A program made the position numbers and the translations under genes. DNA of 64,000 nt from a virus. Where the stretch lies: positions 1-64,000 of IMG/VR virus record IMGVR_UViG_3300025030_000068. One strand, 5' to 3'. Positions 1 through 8,035 of this stretch are shown one piece after another. Positions within the stretch are counted from its first letter, which is position 1, and each line of letters begins with the position of its first letter. The notes beneath the pieces are model-generated. The model had not been told where the DNA came from, searched no databases, and saw nothing but the letters and a program-made list of their open reading frames with translations.

Positions 1-467
1 CCCCCCAGCCGATCGATCGCCTTCACTATCGGCTTGCCGCCGTTGTCTCTGGTCTGCATGACCTTCTCCCGGAACTCCTCGAACGGCAGCGCCGTGATCT
101 TGCCCATGAAGCGGGGGTCGTCATAATGTGCGAGGTAGAACTTGCTGGCGGCGTCCATGCTCTCAAACGCCAGCAGCGCCTTTTCCTCGTCCGGGCTCGT
201 GAAGTCCGGCGCCTTCATCTGCGACACGATATAGACCTCCTGTGCCTCCGGGTGTTGGCCAATGAAGCAGTCGTAGTGGTCGCCGTCGCTGCCGAGCGTG
301 CCGCAAATGTAGCCGTATGGACGGCTCATGCGGGTCATCCCCTCGGTGCCGTCGTGGTCGTTTTTCCACTCCCGGATCGATCCAGCTCTGTTCTCGACAG
401 AGATTTCAAGGCCGCGAAAGTTGAGGCGACCATGCAGCTTTCTGGCAGATTTACGAAGGAGGATCAT
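1..467 (-). CDS. Head-module protein with inorganic-pyrophosphatase-like domain (3' part outside window)
   Basis: The coding frame opens at ATG 467 and runs off the left edge, so only the first 155 codons are visible. From about residue 18 the pattern GLEISVENRAGS, then RPYGYICGTLGSDGDHYDC and a conserved VYIVSQ strand, is that of the phage InPase-type domain found in polyvalent head proteins. Whether it hydrolyses pyrophosphate is unknown. The start overlaps the stop of the upstream gene as ATGA, so translation is probably coupled. It belongs to the minus-strand head module. Too short for the ORF list because it is cut by the window edge. Confidence 0.7.
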   Translation of the reverse strand, partial: MILLRKSARKLHGRLNFRGLEISVENRAGSIREWKNDHDGTEGMTRMSRPYGYICGTLGSDGDHYDCFIGQHPEAQEVYIVSQMKAPDFTSPDEEKALLAFESMDAASKFYLAHYDDPRFMGKITALPFEEFREKVMQTRDNGGKPIVKAIDRLG

Positions 468-1024
468 TGCCCTCCGTCTCCTCTGTCCTTCGGTGTTGTG
501 CAAGGGCTGCCGAGTGCCGGATTGCGGTGAGGGCACGCTCTTGCGCACTGGTCGCATTGCTTGATGTGCGCTCGCAGGTCGGCCTCCAGCGTGGTCACGC
601 GGCGGGTGGTATCGACCCGGATCTCTGCGATCTGGGAGTTTGTAGTGTTGACCTTTTCGTGCAGCGCCGCTGTCGCTTGATTCATCATTTCGCTCATGCC
701 CTTGATCGCTCCCTGCAGATCACGGACGGCAAGATTAAAGGAAGCGGTGACGGTATTTTGCGCCTCTCGTAGCTCGTCAATAGCTCTGGTCGTCGCTGTT
801 TCCAGTCGCTGGATGGCCGCGTCGGAGCGTTCGAGGTTTTGGGTGATGGCGGTGTCTGCTCTGACGATGTTCTTTTCAATCGCTGCCTGTTTCGTGGTGA
901 CCAGTGCCAGCACCGCTTCTTTAAGGGCTGCGGCCAGAAACGCGACGATGGCGAGGAGTCCCAAGGTGAAGACCCAGGCCAGTGCCGGGTTGGTGTCGAA
1001 GACGGCTTTGAGTGCGGCGATCAT
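464..1024 (-). CDS. Membrane-anchored coiled-coil protein
   Basis: This 186-residue protein has one strong hydrophobic segment at about residues 13-43. A long, probably coiled-coil stretch (about 45-150, rich in Ala, Glu, Gln, Thr and Arg) follows. The tail has Cys residues (KQCDQCARACPH) that could bind metal. I do not recognise a family. Its start overlaps the upstream stop (TAATG) and its stop overlaps the downstream start (ATGA), so it is part of a tightly coupled operon with the head-associated genes. Topology suggests an inner-membrane protein with a large soluble domain. Confidence 0.7.
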   Translation of the reverse strand: MIAALKAVFDTNPALAWVFTLGLLAIVAFLAAALKEAVLALVTTKQAAIEKNIVRADTAITQNLERSDAAIQRLETATTRAIDELREAQNTVTASFNLAVRDLQGAIKGMSEMMNQATAALHEKVNTTNSQIAEIRVDTTRRVTTLEADLRAHIKQCDQCARACPHRNPALGSPCTTPKDRGDGGQ

Positions 1025-1299
1025 TACTTTCCTCCTGTACGTGGTTTGATCAAAAAGAGGCGCAAGGCCAGTTCGGTATCTTCGATGGGGTTGTCCCTAT
1101 TGTCGCCCGGCCACCGCTGGCCAGAGGTCTTGTCTGGGTGCGGCAGGTGCCCGCTGTAGTCCGCCCGGACCGGGTTCTCGATGGCGATATCCCAATCGGT
1201 GTCGAGGGTGTCGTCTTCGAGCATCTCTTCCATGCCGTCGACGTCATTCGGGCCAGCCTTGTGCCCCTCGCAGGTTTCAAAGATCGTCCGTTTCTTCAT
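1024..1299 (-). CDS. Small acidic hypothetical protein
   Basis: A 91-residue acidic protein (MKKRTIFETCEGHKAG start) with no recognised domain. Its start overlaps the end of the 641-residue gene by four bases (ATGA) and its stop overlaps the next start. The tight spacing supports it as a real coupled gene in the head operon. Function unknown. Confidence 0.65.
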   Translation of the reverse strand: MKKRTIFETCEGHKAGPNDVDGMEEMLEDDTLDTDWDIAIENPVRADYSGHLPHPDKTSGQRWPGDNRDNPIEDTELALRLFLIKPRTGGK

Positions 1300-3221
1300 G
1301 CCGCTACCCTCTTTTCTGCAACGTATTTTTTGAGCCGACGCATGGTCGCCGCGTCACTCAGGTCAAGGCGTCCGCTCCAGTGGGTACCGAGGAGGAGTCC
1401 CTTGCCGAGTTCCTGCCCACCGTTCTTCATGTCGGCAATGTCCCACATCGTCTTCGGATCGTTCGAGGCGAGGATACGGCTGATGTGGCTGTGCATCTGT
1501 GCCGATATCTGGTTGACGTGGGTGGTGCGGTTCCCGGCGCGGACGTCCCGTGGTGCCCGCTTGAGTTCGTCGAGTCGATCCTTGATGCCCTCCTTGATGT
1601 TGCTCCAGTTCTTCGGCAAAAACCCGAAGCGTGCCCATGTGTAGCCGCCGACGTCGCAGTTGGCCGACACGTCAACGTGGGAGACGCCGAGGGCTTTATA
1701 GACGCCGAACGAGGCCCGGAACAGTCCCTTGGCACCGCCGTTGCCGGTGTCTCCTGCCGAAAAATAAGAGTGTGAGACCACGAGTTTGTCGTTCGTCTTG
1801 GTAAAATAACGGCTGATGCTGGTCCCGTCGTCTCCGGCGAACGAAACGTAAATGCTGTCATGTCCACTTGCTGCCATTTTGATCCCAAACTTGGTGGTGC
1901 CGCCGAAGTCGGCGATCATCGTCTTCGCCATTTGCAGCGCGGTCTCCTTGTCGACTCCCATGACGCTGTGAACAGCGGTGTCCGTGAGGGTGTCGACAAC
2001 CTCGGTGCGTCGGATGTTCTTGCCGATCTCCGCCTTGGCCTTAAACGTGTCCTCCCGCTCCAGCTTTGCCATAAGGCGAGCGGCTTCCCGGCGGATGCGG
2101 ACCATGTCTGCTGTCTGCACGTTTTGCCGAGCCCGCTGCGTTTCCGGCGTGTTCGGTACCCATGTGCCGGCTTGGTAGTTGCGGGCTTGCGTCTGCAACG
2201 TCGTGGGCTGGTCAAGATAACGGTTGGCGAGACGGTGGACTTCCGGATTCGGCCAAGGAGTGACGCGATCGTTGCTTCGTGTCCCTTCTCTGGTAACGGT
2301 CGTGCCGTCCAGTGGCACATTCGGACGCGGCACGAAGCCGAGTTGCGCTTCGGTCAGGTTCAGCGGGTTCGCCGAGTGCGGGACCGGATTGACCGGGAGG
2401 CGGCTCACAGGTGCCCGTGGTGCTCTGGGAGCACGGGGCGGTGCGGCTGAGGCAGATCGCGCCGGTTGCAGGCCCGTGTCGTTGGCGAGGTGGCGAATGT
2501 CGGTGATCTGGTCCGCCGGCAGTGTCGGTGCCCCTTCGGCCTGATGTCCCGGTATCGGCTGCCCGGCGATGTTGTAGCCGAAGTGCCGCAGCAGGGCTGC
2601 CCGGTAGTTGTCGGCTGCCGTGGTGTAGCCGTTGCTGCGGGTTGTCTGGATCGAGAGCAGCGCCTGCACCGGATCGGGGGCCGAGGTGGCGGCGGCGTGC
2701 AGCAGGTGGATCTTTCGCTGCGCCGAGAGCAGCGCCGAGTTCTGCATGTTGGAGGCGGTCAGCGTCGGCGGTACCGGGGCGGAGCCGAGGATGAGTTCGG
2801 GTTGATGGTTGGCAACAGCAGACTGCCCGGCGGCGCGGAGTGCCTGCTTGTAGTCATCGACGCGCTGGTAGTTGGTCCGGGTCCGTGACGTCGAGAAGTT
2901 GGCGATGCCATCGTAGTCGCCGCGTTCAGCCATGAGGCGCAACTGATTAACCCGCCGGGTGCAGCCGAGGTTAGACTCGCTGGTCTCCGGGAAGCGTGGC
3001 TGCGAGACCCGGCGCATGGCTGCGGCCATTGCGACCTTGGCCTGCTCCCGCGTGATCGATCCTTCTGTCGGGCCGGCCTGTGCTGATCCGACGCGGACCC
3101 AGCGGTGGACCTGATGGCCATTGACGTCGTTGACCATCCGCAGGACGTAGCCGGGGTGGTAGGCGCTGATCTGCGACTTAAAGAGGTCGTCTGGTGCCGG
3201 TCTGCGGCGGAGGAGGTACAT
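1296..3221 (-). CDS. Large head-module protein with a C-terminal acetyltransferase-like region
   Basis: A 641-residue protein opening an operon. Residues 1-330 are low-complexity, Pro- and Arg-rich with no clear domain. Residues about 350-580 look globular. They include the signature GGYTWARFGFLP after a run of beta-strand and helix, preceded by VSHVDVSANCD. This signature occurs in phage minor head or polyvalent proteins and looks GNAT-like, but that is an inference. It is the first gene after an extended -10 promoter/operator at 3263-3276, 42 nt upstream, and is followed by three coupled genes. Probably virion-associated or acting on head assembly. Catalytic activity not demonstrated from sequence. 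Confidence 0.65.
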   Translation of the reverse strand: MYLLRRRPAPDDLFKSQISAYHPGYVLRMVNDVNGHQVHRWVRVGSAQAGPTEGSITREQAKVAMAAAMRRVSQPRFPETSESNLGCTRRVNQLRLMAERGDYDGIANFSTSRTRTNYQRVDDYKQALRAAGQSAVANHQPELILGSAPVPPTLTASNMQNSALLSAQRKIHLLHAAATSAPDPVQALLSIQTTRSNGYTTAADNYRAALLRHFGYNIAGQPIPGHQAEGAPTLPADQITDIRHLANDTGLQPARSASAAPPRAPRAPRAPVSRLPVNPVPHSANPLNLTEAQLGFVPRPNVPLDGTTVTREGTRSNDRVTPWPNPEVHRLANRYLDQPTTLQTQARNYQAGTWVPNTPETQRARQNVQTADMVRIRREAARLMAKLEREDTFKAKAEIGKNIRRTEVVDTLTDTAVHSVMGVDKETALQMAKTMIADFGGTTKFGIKMAASGHDSIYVSFAGDDGTSISRYFTKTNDKLVVSHSYFSAGDTGNGGAKGLFRASFGVYKALGVSHVDVSANCDVGGYTWARFGFLPKNWSNIKEGIKDRLDELKRAPRDVRAGNRTTHVNQISAQMHSHISRILASNDPKTMWDIADMKNGGQELGKGLLLGTHWSGRLDLSDAATMRRLKKYVAEKRVAA

Positions 3222-3262
3222 GGGGGCTCCCTTGTGATGATAGGCGAAGTTTAACTTGTGTC

Positions 3263-3276
3263 GTTCCCTATATCAA
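3263..3276 (-). promoter_or_regulatory. Extended -10 promoter / dispersed operator copy 1
   Basis: The plus strand reads GTTCCCTATATCAA. The minus strand reads TTGATATAGGGAAC, with TG-N-TATAGG as an extended -10. It is preceded by GGCAAAAAAA, as in copies 2, 4 and 13. It faces the 641-residue gene, whose start is 42 nt downstream. See the operator family finding. Confidence 0.7.
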
Positions 3277-3300
3277 TTTTTTTGCCTTATCGGTTAAACT

Positions 3301-3340
3301 AAAACCACCAGTTAAGGGCGGTTTCTTTTCTTTAGTGAAG
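3301..3340 (+). repeat. Leader repeat R1 (AAACC...GGTTTCTTTTC hairpin family)
   Basis: First of seven dispersed plus-strand copies. AAACC pairs with GGTTT around CACCAGTTAAGGGC, followed by CTTTTCTTT. A second small hairpin (CGGT...ACCG, about 3341-3354) follows. It leads to the C5 methyltransferase start at 3370. Probable terminator or leader RNA. Confidence 0.65.
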
Positions 3341-3369
3341 CGGTCACTTAACCGAAAAAGGGAGACTTT

Positions 3370-4566
3370 ATGCGCTACGGGAGCGTTTGTTCAGGAATAG
3401 AAGCGGCTACAGCGGCATGGCACCCGCTCGAATGGAAGCCAGTATTTTTCAGCGAGATCGAGCCGTTTCCCTGCGCCGTTCTTGCTCACCATTATCCGCA
3501 TGTGCCGAATCTTGGCGACATGACAAAATTCAAGGAGTGGCCGGATGCAATTATCGATGTTCTCGTTGGAGGAACCCCCTGTCAATCCTATTCAGTCGCA
3601 GGACTCAGAGCGGGACTGGGTGACCAGCGTGGCAACCTCATGCTTACCTATGTGGCGATTGCTCGGAAATATCGCCCCAAGTGGGTGGTCTGGGAGAACG
3701 TCCCCGGCGTCCTTTCAAGTAATGAGGGACGAGACTTTGGAAGCCTTCTGGGGCTGCTCACCGGACAGCACGTTGTCTGCCCCCCTACCGGATGGCAAAA
3801 CAGCGGAGTCGTGCCGGGGATCAAGGGGGCTTACGGCATCGCATGGAGAATCCTTGACGCTCAGTATTTCGGAGTGGCCCAAAGACGCCGCCGTGTGTTC
3901 GTTGTCGGATATCTTGGAGACTGGCGACGTGCCGCAGCGGTTCTTTTTGAGCGAGACAGCTTGTGCGGGAATTCTGCGCCGCGCAGAGAAAAGAGGGAAG
4001 AAGTTGCCGGAACTCTTGGCGCTCGCACTTCAGGGGGTGGCTTCCCTGGATCAGATGAAGCCATGAGCGGGTATGTGCAACCTGTGCATACGACAGGCGC
4101 CGGATTCTGGCAGGAGGGTTTCGGAACGCTCCGGGCACGGGAACAGGATAGCCACGAAAATCTGATCTGCATGTCCACCGGCCAAGCCGGAGCCGAGATA
4201 GGGATAGGGATAGGGACAACCCTCAACTGCAACCACGAAGCGCCCGTCGTATGCTTCGAGTCTCGTTTTGCGCGAAACGGTCGCGGTGCTCCAAGTGAGA
4301 TTTGTCCTCCTTTGAAGGCGGAGAATGGAGGGACGGGAAAGGGTGACGGTGCTCCGCTTGTCGCCTCAGCAGCGATGCAGGTACGCCGATTAATGCCCGT
4401 CGAGTGTGAAAGATTGCAGGGATTTCCCGACCACTTCACAAACATCCCCTGGCGCAAGAAGCCGGAGTCACCGGACGGGCCGCGATACAAGGCGTTGGGC
4501 AATAGTATGGCGGTGCCGTGTATGCGCTGGATCGGGGAGAGGATAGCATTGGTTGATTCGCTATAA
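3370..4566 (+). CDS. DNA (cytosine-5) methyltransferase
   Basis: A 398-residue protein with the ordered C5-methyltransferase motifs. Motif I is YGSVCSGIEAA (residues 3-13). Motif IV is GGTPCQSYS with the catalytic Cys (about 68-76). Motif VI is WENVPGV, motif VIII is QRRRRVFVVG, and motif X is GNSMAVPCM near the C-terminus. It transfers a methyl group from SAM to cytosine in a sequence set by the variable region (about 190-330). That region contains a GIGIGTT tract encoded by a short tandem repeat. No restriction partner lies beside it, so it is likely a solitary phage enzyme for protection or regulation. It lies on the plus strand between two minus-strand head genes. AGGGAG precedes the start. 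Confidence 0.95.
   Translation: MRYGSVCSGIEAATAAWHPLEWKPVFFSEIEPFPCAVLAHHYPHVPNLGDMTKFKEWPDAIIDVLVGGTPCQSYSVAGLRAGLGDQRGNLMLTYVAIARKYRPKWVVWENVPGVLSSNEGRDFGSLLGLLTGQHVVCPPTGWQNSGVVPGIKGAYGIAWRILDAQYFGVAQRRRRVFVVGYLGDWRRAAAVLFERDSLCGNSAPRREKREEVAGTLGARTSGGGFPGSDEAMSGYVQPVHTTGAGFWQEGFGTLRAREQDSHENLICMSTGQAGAEIGIGIGTTLNCNHEAPVVCFESRFARNGRGAPSEICPPLKAENGGTGKGDGAPLVASAAMQVRRLMPVECERLQGFPDHFTNIPWRKKPESPDGPRYKALGNSMAVPCMRWIGERIALVDSL
4197..4214 (+). repeat. Three tandem GATAGG hexamers inside the methyltransferase gene
   Basis: The hexamer GATAGG occurs three times in register and encodes the Gly-Ile alternation in the target-recognition region of the C5 methyltransferase. Unit-number change would add or remove Gly-Ile pairs without a frameshift. 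Confidence 0.8.
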
Positions 4567-4570
4567 AATA

Positions 4571-4602
4571 AAGGCCGGGGCATTTCGCCTCGGCCTTTTT
4601 TT
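4571..4602. terminator. Bidirectional intrinsic terminator
   Basis: AAGGCCGGGGC pairs with GCCTCGGCCTT around a short ATTTC loop. It is followed by seven T on the plus strand and flanked by an A-rich stretch on the other side. It sits between the convergent ends of the methyltransferase and the 719-residue gene and can serve both. Confidence 0.9.
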
Positions 4603-4603
4603 G

Positions 4604-6763
4604 TTACTTGTCGTCGGCCAGTTCGATATCGGCAAGCTGAACGACCGACGTCGGCTGGATCTTCATGTTGACCAAATGTCGGACCAAAACGCGGCCACCA
4701 TCGGGATCTTCGATAAGGACCATTCTCGCCTCGGCATCGCCCTTGTCGACGACCTCTTTAAACTTGACTACCATCCCCTCCTTTAGGTGGCTCTTTGGTT
4801 CAAGCGATCGCCGTGTCTCTCTTTCGTGCCGATCAAGCACCTCTTCAAGGTCATCTTGCAGGGGTTTCGGCCATGAAGCGTGTGCTTTAAACTTTCGGAT
4901 TTTCTCAATGGTTTTGAGGTAGGCTTTCGGTGTTGCGTAGTCGGGATGTGACACGTCAATCCCAAGCCCCCCACGGCCCTTCTTGTCGTGGTGCTCGTAG
5001 ACATCATGTAGCTGCTGAACCAGTTTGGCGTGCCGGTTGTCGTCATGTTCCTTGACCGCAGTCCCGTCCTTGCGGGTGTAAGCCTTGATATGACTCTTCA
5101 ACACCTCTTCCGCAATCCCCGTGCTCTTCTTCAGATCATCGATCTCTTTCATCTCGTTCCCCTTGGCAATGATAAGGTTCTTTCCTCTGCTGGTATTTAC
5201 CCACGTCCCCTTGCCATTGTCCAGCGACTTCGCCAGCTCACCGCAGGCCGTCAGCACTTGCCGACCGGCGATTCTCCGCAGCAGCAGGCCGGGGCCGACG
5301 ATCTTCACCGCTCCCTGCGACTTGATCATGTCGAGGTGGTCGGTCAGAGCCCGCAGGAACTCCCGGAACTCGTCGATGTTGCTCTTGCCCTTGAGGCGCT
5401 TGATGGCCGCGTCGTGGACCGGCTTGATCGCCTCATGGCTCCAGTTGCGTCCGGTCGGGTGCGCGATCTCCTTGCGCTTCATGGTGGCGGCGATATCGGC
5501 GGCGCTCTGGGGCTCGACGATGTTGCCGAGGCCGTACTTGCGGTTGAGCACCTCCTGCTCGACCGGCGTCAGGGTGCCGACCAGGCCGGCGATGGCGGCC
5601 TCCCGCTCTTGGATGCGGCGGAGTTGATGCTGCATGTCCGGGTCGAAGCTGTCGATCGCCGATTGATTCTCCCACCACGGCACCGCGTTGCCGCCGTCGG
5701 CCAGTTCGTCGGCGCCGTCCTCGTCCATGTACTGCATGCGCTCCTGGTGCGCCTTGCGCTCCTTCAGGGCAGCGACGACGGCATTGCGGCCTTCCTTGGT
5801 CGCGACCTTGAAGATGCGGCTGTCTTCGGCGTCACCTGTCAGGTAGTCCTCAAAATTGTCGATATCCACCTGTGATGCCGAGGAGAGTTCTCGCCGTAGT
5901 GCCAGCGTCGCGCCCATCATGTAGTCGCTGACCAGATCGTTGTACTCGAAGTTGTCGTCGCTCATGTAGACGCCATTGACGCGGCGGACATTCCCCGCCT
6001 GGATATAGTTGGACCCGGCCAGACCAGTGACGGTGCGACTCATCATCGACTGGAACTTGTCATTGGTGATGATCTCGCCTTCTGTCAACACGGTGGCAGC
6101 ACGGGCAGCCTCTGCTCGGCGGTTGTGCTCGGCGGCGGTCAGGCGGTTGGAGGTGCCGCCGGTATTCTCGTATTTGGTGTTCTTGACCCGCTTGGCTTCC
6201 CCTTCGGTCAGGATCGCTGAGGCGTGGACCGCGTGCATCGGGGCGGCGGCAGTCTTGCCGTCTGCGGCTCCCTGCACGACGTACATATTGCGGCCCAGCG
6301 GGCGGACGATGGTCCCCTTGCGCTGCCGGGTGATCCCTTCGTCCTTGACGTGGTAGCGGACCTTGTCGCCAGTTTCGAATTTTCCGGTACCGGGGGCGGC
6401 AGTGACAGCCTCATGTGCCGGGATGAAGACCTTGGCGGTCTTGGCCGCGTCCTTCAGCGTCTGGTGCTCGATGGCGAACTCTTTGCCGATCTGCGTTTTG
6501 CCGCTGGAGTGGGTCACCGTGACGTGGTAGTGGGTGGCGTCCTTGCCGGTCACCTTCAGCGCAAACTCTTTGCCGAGGCGCGACGGCATGCCTTCCGGGG
6601 TGGCGATGATCATCTCGGCGCCGGGGCTGATCTGCGTCTTGCTGCGCAGGTGGTCGCGTTTCGGCGTTTTTGCCTTCCAGCCGATCACCGAGACCTTGCC
6701 GCTGCGATTGTTGCGTGTGAAGGCGATATGGCCGCGATTGGTCTTAGGGGCGGTGTTCGGCAT
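4604..6763 (-). CDS. 719-residue head-module protein with an internal sigma-70-like region
   Basis: Residues about 1-200 contain short beta-rich, possibly SH3/KOW-like repeats (GDKVRYHV, RKGTIVRP). Residues about 275-345 resemble sigma region 2 (NDLVSDYMMGATLAL, then a helix ending RNAVVAALKERK). Residues about 400-465 resemble sigma region 4 (LTPVEQEVLNRKYGLG, a helix-turn-helix-like stretch, and AIKRLKGK). Near residue 565 is the HIKAYTRKDG...EHDDNR motif shared with two other proteins here. The C-terminal 60 residues are basic/acidic and beta-like. It has its own promoter/operator copy 47 nt upstream and a good AAGGAG site. It could be a virion-carried polyvalent protein. Transcription activity is speculative. 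Confidence 0.7.
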   Translation of the reverse strand: MPNTAPKTNRGHIAFTRNNRSGKVSVIGWKAKTPKRDHLRSKTQISPGAEMIIATPEGMPSRLGKEFALKVTGKDATHYHVTVTHSSGKTQIGKEFAIEHQTLKDAAKTAKVFIPAHEAVTAAPGTGKFETGDKVRYHVKDEGITRQRKGTIVRPLGRNMYVVQGAADGKTAAAPMHAVHASAILTEGEAKRVKNTKYENTGGTSNRLTAAEHNRRAEAARAATVLTEGEIITNDKFQSMMSRTVTGLAGSNYIQAGNVRRVNGVYMSDDNFEYNDLVSDYMMGATLALRRELSSASQVDIDNFEDYLTGDAEDSRIFKVATKEGRNAVVAALKERKAHQERMQYMDEDGADELADGGNAVPWWENQSAIDSFDPDMQHQLRRIQEREAAIAGLVGTLTPVEQEVLNRKYGLGNIVEPQSAADIAATMKRKEIAHPTGRNWSHEAIKPVHDAAIKRLKGKSNIDEFREFLRALTDHLDMIKSQGAVKIVGPGLLLRRIAGRQVLTACGELAKSLDNGKGTWVNTSRGKNLIIAKGNEMKEIDDLKKSTGIAEEVLKSHIKAYTRKDGTAVKEHDDNRHAKLVQQLHDVYEHHDKKGRGGLGIDVSHPDYATPKAYLKTIEKIRKFKAHASWPKPLQDDLEEVLDRHERETRRSLEPKSHLKEGMVVKFKEVVDKGDAEARMVLIEDPDGGRVLVRHLVNMKIQPTSVVQLADIELADDK

Positions 6764-6809
6764 GGCGGAAACTCCTTGTGTTGATAATGGATGGATTGTA
6801 TCTTTCCTT

Positions 6810-6823
6810 GTTTCCTATATCAA
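6810..6823 (-). promoter_or_regulatory. Extended -10 promoter / dispersed operator copy 2
   Basis: The minus strand reads TTGATATAGGAAAC, preceded by GGGCAAATAATT. It faces the 719-residue gene, with the start codon 47 nt downstream. Confidence 0.65.
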
Positions 6824-6834
6824 ATTATTTGCCC

Positions 6835-7008
6835 AAACCACCAGTTAAGGCGGGTTTCTTTTCTCTAGTGAAGGGACGATCCTTCCACTTGACGAAGCGC
6901 CAGCGGGCGCACGGAACCGCCGGGTGGCCTGCCGGGGTTAAATCTCACGATCTCTTTTCCCGTGGTGCCGCGTCTGTCGCGGTATCGAAACTGAACTAGG
7001 GGGCTGCC
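6835..7008 (+). promoter_or_regulatory. Leader repeat R2 and downstream hairpins
   Basis: The repeat AAACCACCAGTTAAGG...GGGTTTCTTTTC occupies 6835-6866. It is followed by a GAAGG/CCTTC hairpin (6870-6886) and a GCGCC-AGCG-GGCGC hairpin near 6897-6910. The leader continues about 100 nt to the start at 7009. It begins the plus-strand accessory block. Divergent operator copy 2 lies just upstream. Confidence 0.65.
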
Positions 7009-7320
7009 ATGATTGCAAAAGTCTATTACCGTCGCTATGCCGCTTCCGAGCGCATGCTCTTTGCCGCCGATCCGAAACTCACTCTTGCCGATATCGCCTC
7101 CGAGCAGTTCGCTCTGGTCACTGATCTTCGCGCTGGCCGCCTTGAAGATATCTACCGGCATATGCAGGGCGAAGTCTGGTCACCGAACGGCGAGGCCCGC
7201 GACCTGATCCGCTCCCTCGGTCTTCATCATACTTCGATGTCCGTTGGCGATGTCGTCGTCGACGAGAACGGTACCGGCTGGCAGGTGGACGGCTGCGGCT
7301 TTGCGCGGGTAGGTGCGTGA
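7009..7320 (+). CDS. Small phage/plasmid protein with SVGDVVVDE signature
   Basis: A 103-residue protein. The C-terminal half, with TSMSVGDVVVDENGTGWQV then GCGFARV, matches a small beta-rich protein common in conjugative plasmids and phages, often annotated only as a DUF. The N-terminal half (YYRRYAASERMLFAADP) is not characterised. It is the first gene of the plus-strand accessory operon, and its stop overlaps the next start (TGATG). Function unknown. Confidence 0.7.
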   Translation: MIAKVYYRRYAASERMLFAADPKLTLADIASEQFALVTDLRAGRLEDIYRHMQGEVWSPNGEARDLIRSLGLHHTSMSVGDVVVDENGTGWQVDGCGFARVGA

Positions 7321-7532
7321 TGACGACGACCTGCCATAACTGCGCTGCCACTTCCGACTCCATCGACGCGGCCATTGATGCCGGCTGGATTCCTTCGTAT
7401 TGGGAGGCGCTGCCGGCGCCAGAATCTGCCGACGGGCGCTGGACGGAGATCGACGGCCCGTTCTGCCCGGACTGTATTGGACTTCTGGGGCTGGTCTTTT
7501 GTGCCGATACCGGCGATTACGAAAAGCGCTAG
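7320..7532 (+). CDS. Small zinc-ribbon protein
   Basis: A 70-residue protein with CHNC near the N-terminus and CPDC near residue 53, a likely four-Cys zinc site. I take ATG 7320, which overlaps the preceding stop, rather than the GTG one codon earlier. Function unknown. One of many tiny metal-binding proteins in this block. Confidence 0.65.
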   Translation: MTTTCHNCAATSDSIDAAIDAGWIPSYWEALPAPESADGRWTEIDGPFCPDCIGLLGLVFCADTGDYEKR

Positions 7533-7541
7533 GAGGCCATC

Positions 7542-7685
7542 ATGGAACACGTCTGCAACGGCTGCCTCGAATCCTTCTCCGCCAGTCTCTCCCGGTGTCC
7601 GCATTGCGGCAGCGACGATTGGGACTGCGTGGAGACGTCCGAACTTGAACTGCGCCGCTCCGGTGGCCTTGACTTTGATCTTTAA
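7542..7685 (+). CDS. 47-residue zinc-ribbon protein
   Basis: Too short to be listed by a length-filtered caller. ATG 7542 follows AGGAGG by five bases. The product begins MEHVCNGCLESF and carries CNGC and CPHC pairs separated by ten residues (a compact rubredoxin-like knuckle), then an acidic tail. It ends two bases into the next Shine-Dalgarno region. Function unknown. Confidence 0.65.
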   Translation: MEHVCNGCLESFSASLSRCPHCGSDDWDCVETSELELRRSGGLDFDL

Positions 7686-7696
7686 GGAGATTGCCA

Positions 7697-7912
7697 GTGA
7701 CGCCAGAAGAGATTATCAAAAACATTGACGGGCGGGAATTCAGTAAGCAGCGCGAAATTCTGACGCGGATTATTGACTACGAATGCTACCGCCCAGATGC
7801 AGACGAACTTGAGTTTCTAGAGGGGCTCCGCAACCTGCTCGACACCGTTGCCGACTGTGCTGCGGACGATTATGGAATCCAGAGCCGCTATGGGAGTGAC
7901 TCTGACTGCTGA
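7697..7912 (+). CDS. Small hypothetical protein
   Basis: A 71-residue helical protein from GTG 7697, chosen because AAGGAG (7684-7689) lies seven bases upstream. A TTG at 7691 would be too close to that site. No domain recognised. The stop is followed directly by a strong 12-bp hairpin. Confidence 0.55.
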   Translation: MTPEEIIKNIDGREFSKQREILTRIIDYECYRPDADELEFLEGLRNLLDTVADCAADDYGIQSRYGSDSDC

Positions 7913-7918
7913 TCTCCT

Positions 7919-7947
7919 GCGCCTGTATGCCCTTCGCATGCAGGCGC
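7919..7947 (+). other. Strong RNA hairpin after 7697-7912
   Basis: GCGCCTGTATGC pairs with GCATGCAGGCGC around a five-base loop, giving a 12-bp stem with one G-T pair. No U-tract follows, so it may stabilise or process the transcript rather than terminate it. A pyrimidine-rich stretch with CTTATC repeats fills the remaining space to 8035. Confidence 0.6.
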
Positions 7948-8035
7948 ATTACTCGTTGCATCATTCCGCAATGCCCCTTCTCTTGATCCTTCTCCTTATC
8001 CTTATCCCTATCTTAAACCAAGAAAGGTACTCTCC

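Noticed and set aside
3260-3280. The TATAGGGAA part of the dispersed motif as a T7-like single-subunit RNA polymerase promoter
   Set aside because: No phage RNA polymerase gene is visible, one copy has a clear TTGACA -35, and the motif fits an extended -10 of the host-type enzyme. Copies also lie in both orientations inside genes.
8000-8020. CTTATC/CCTATC repeats before 8036 as an iteron set
   Set aside because: Only a short pyrimidine run with loose repeats. No gene context supports an origin there.
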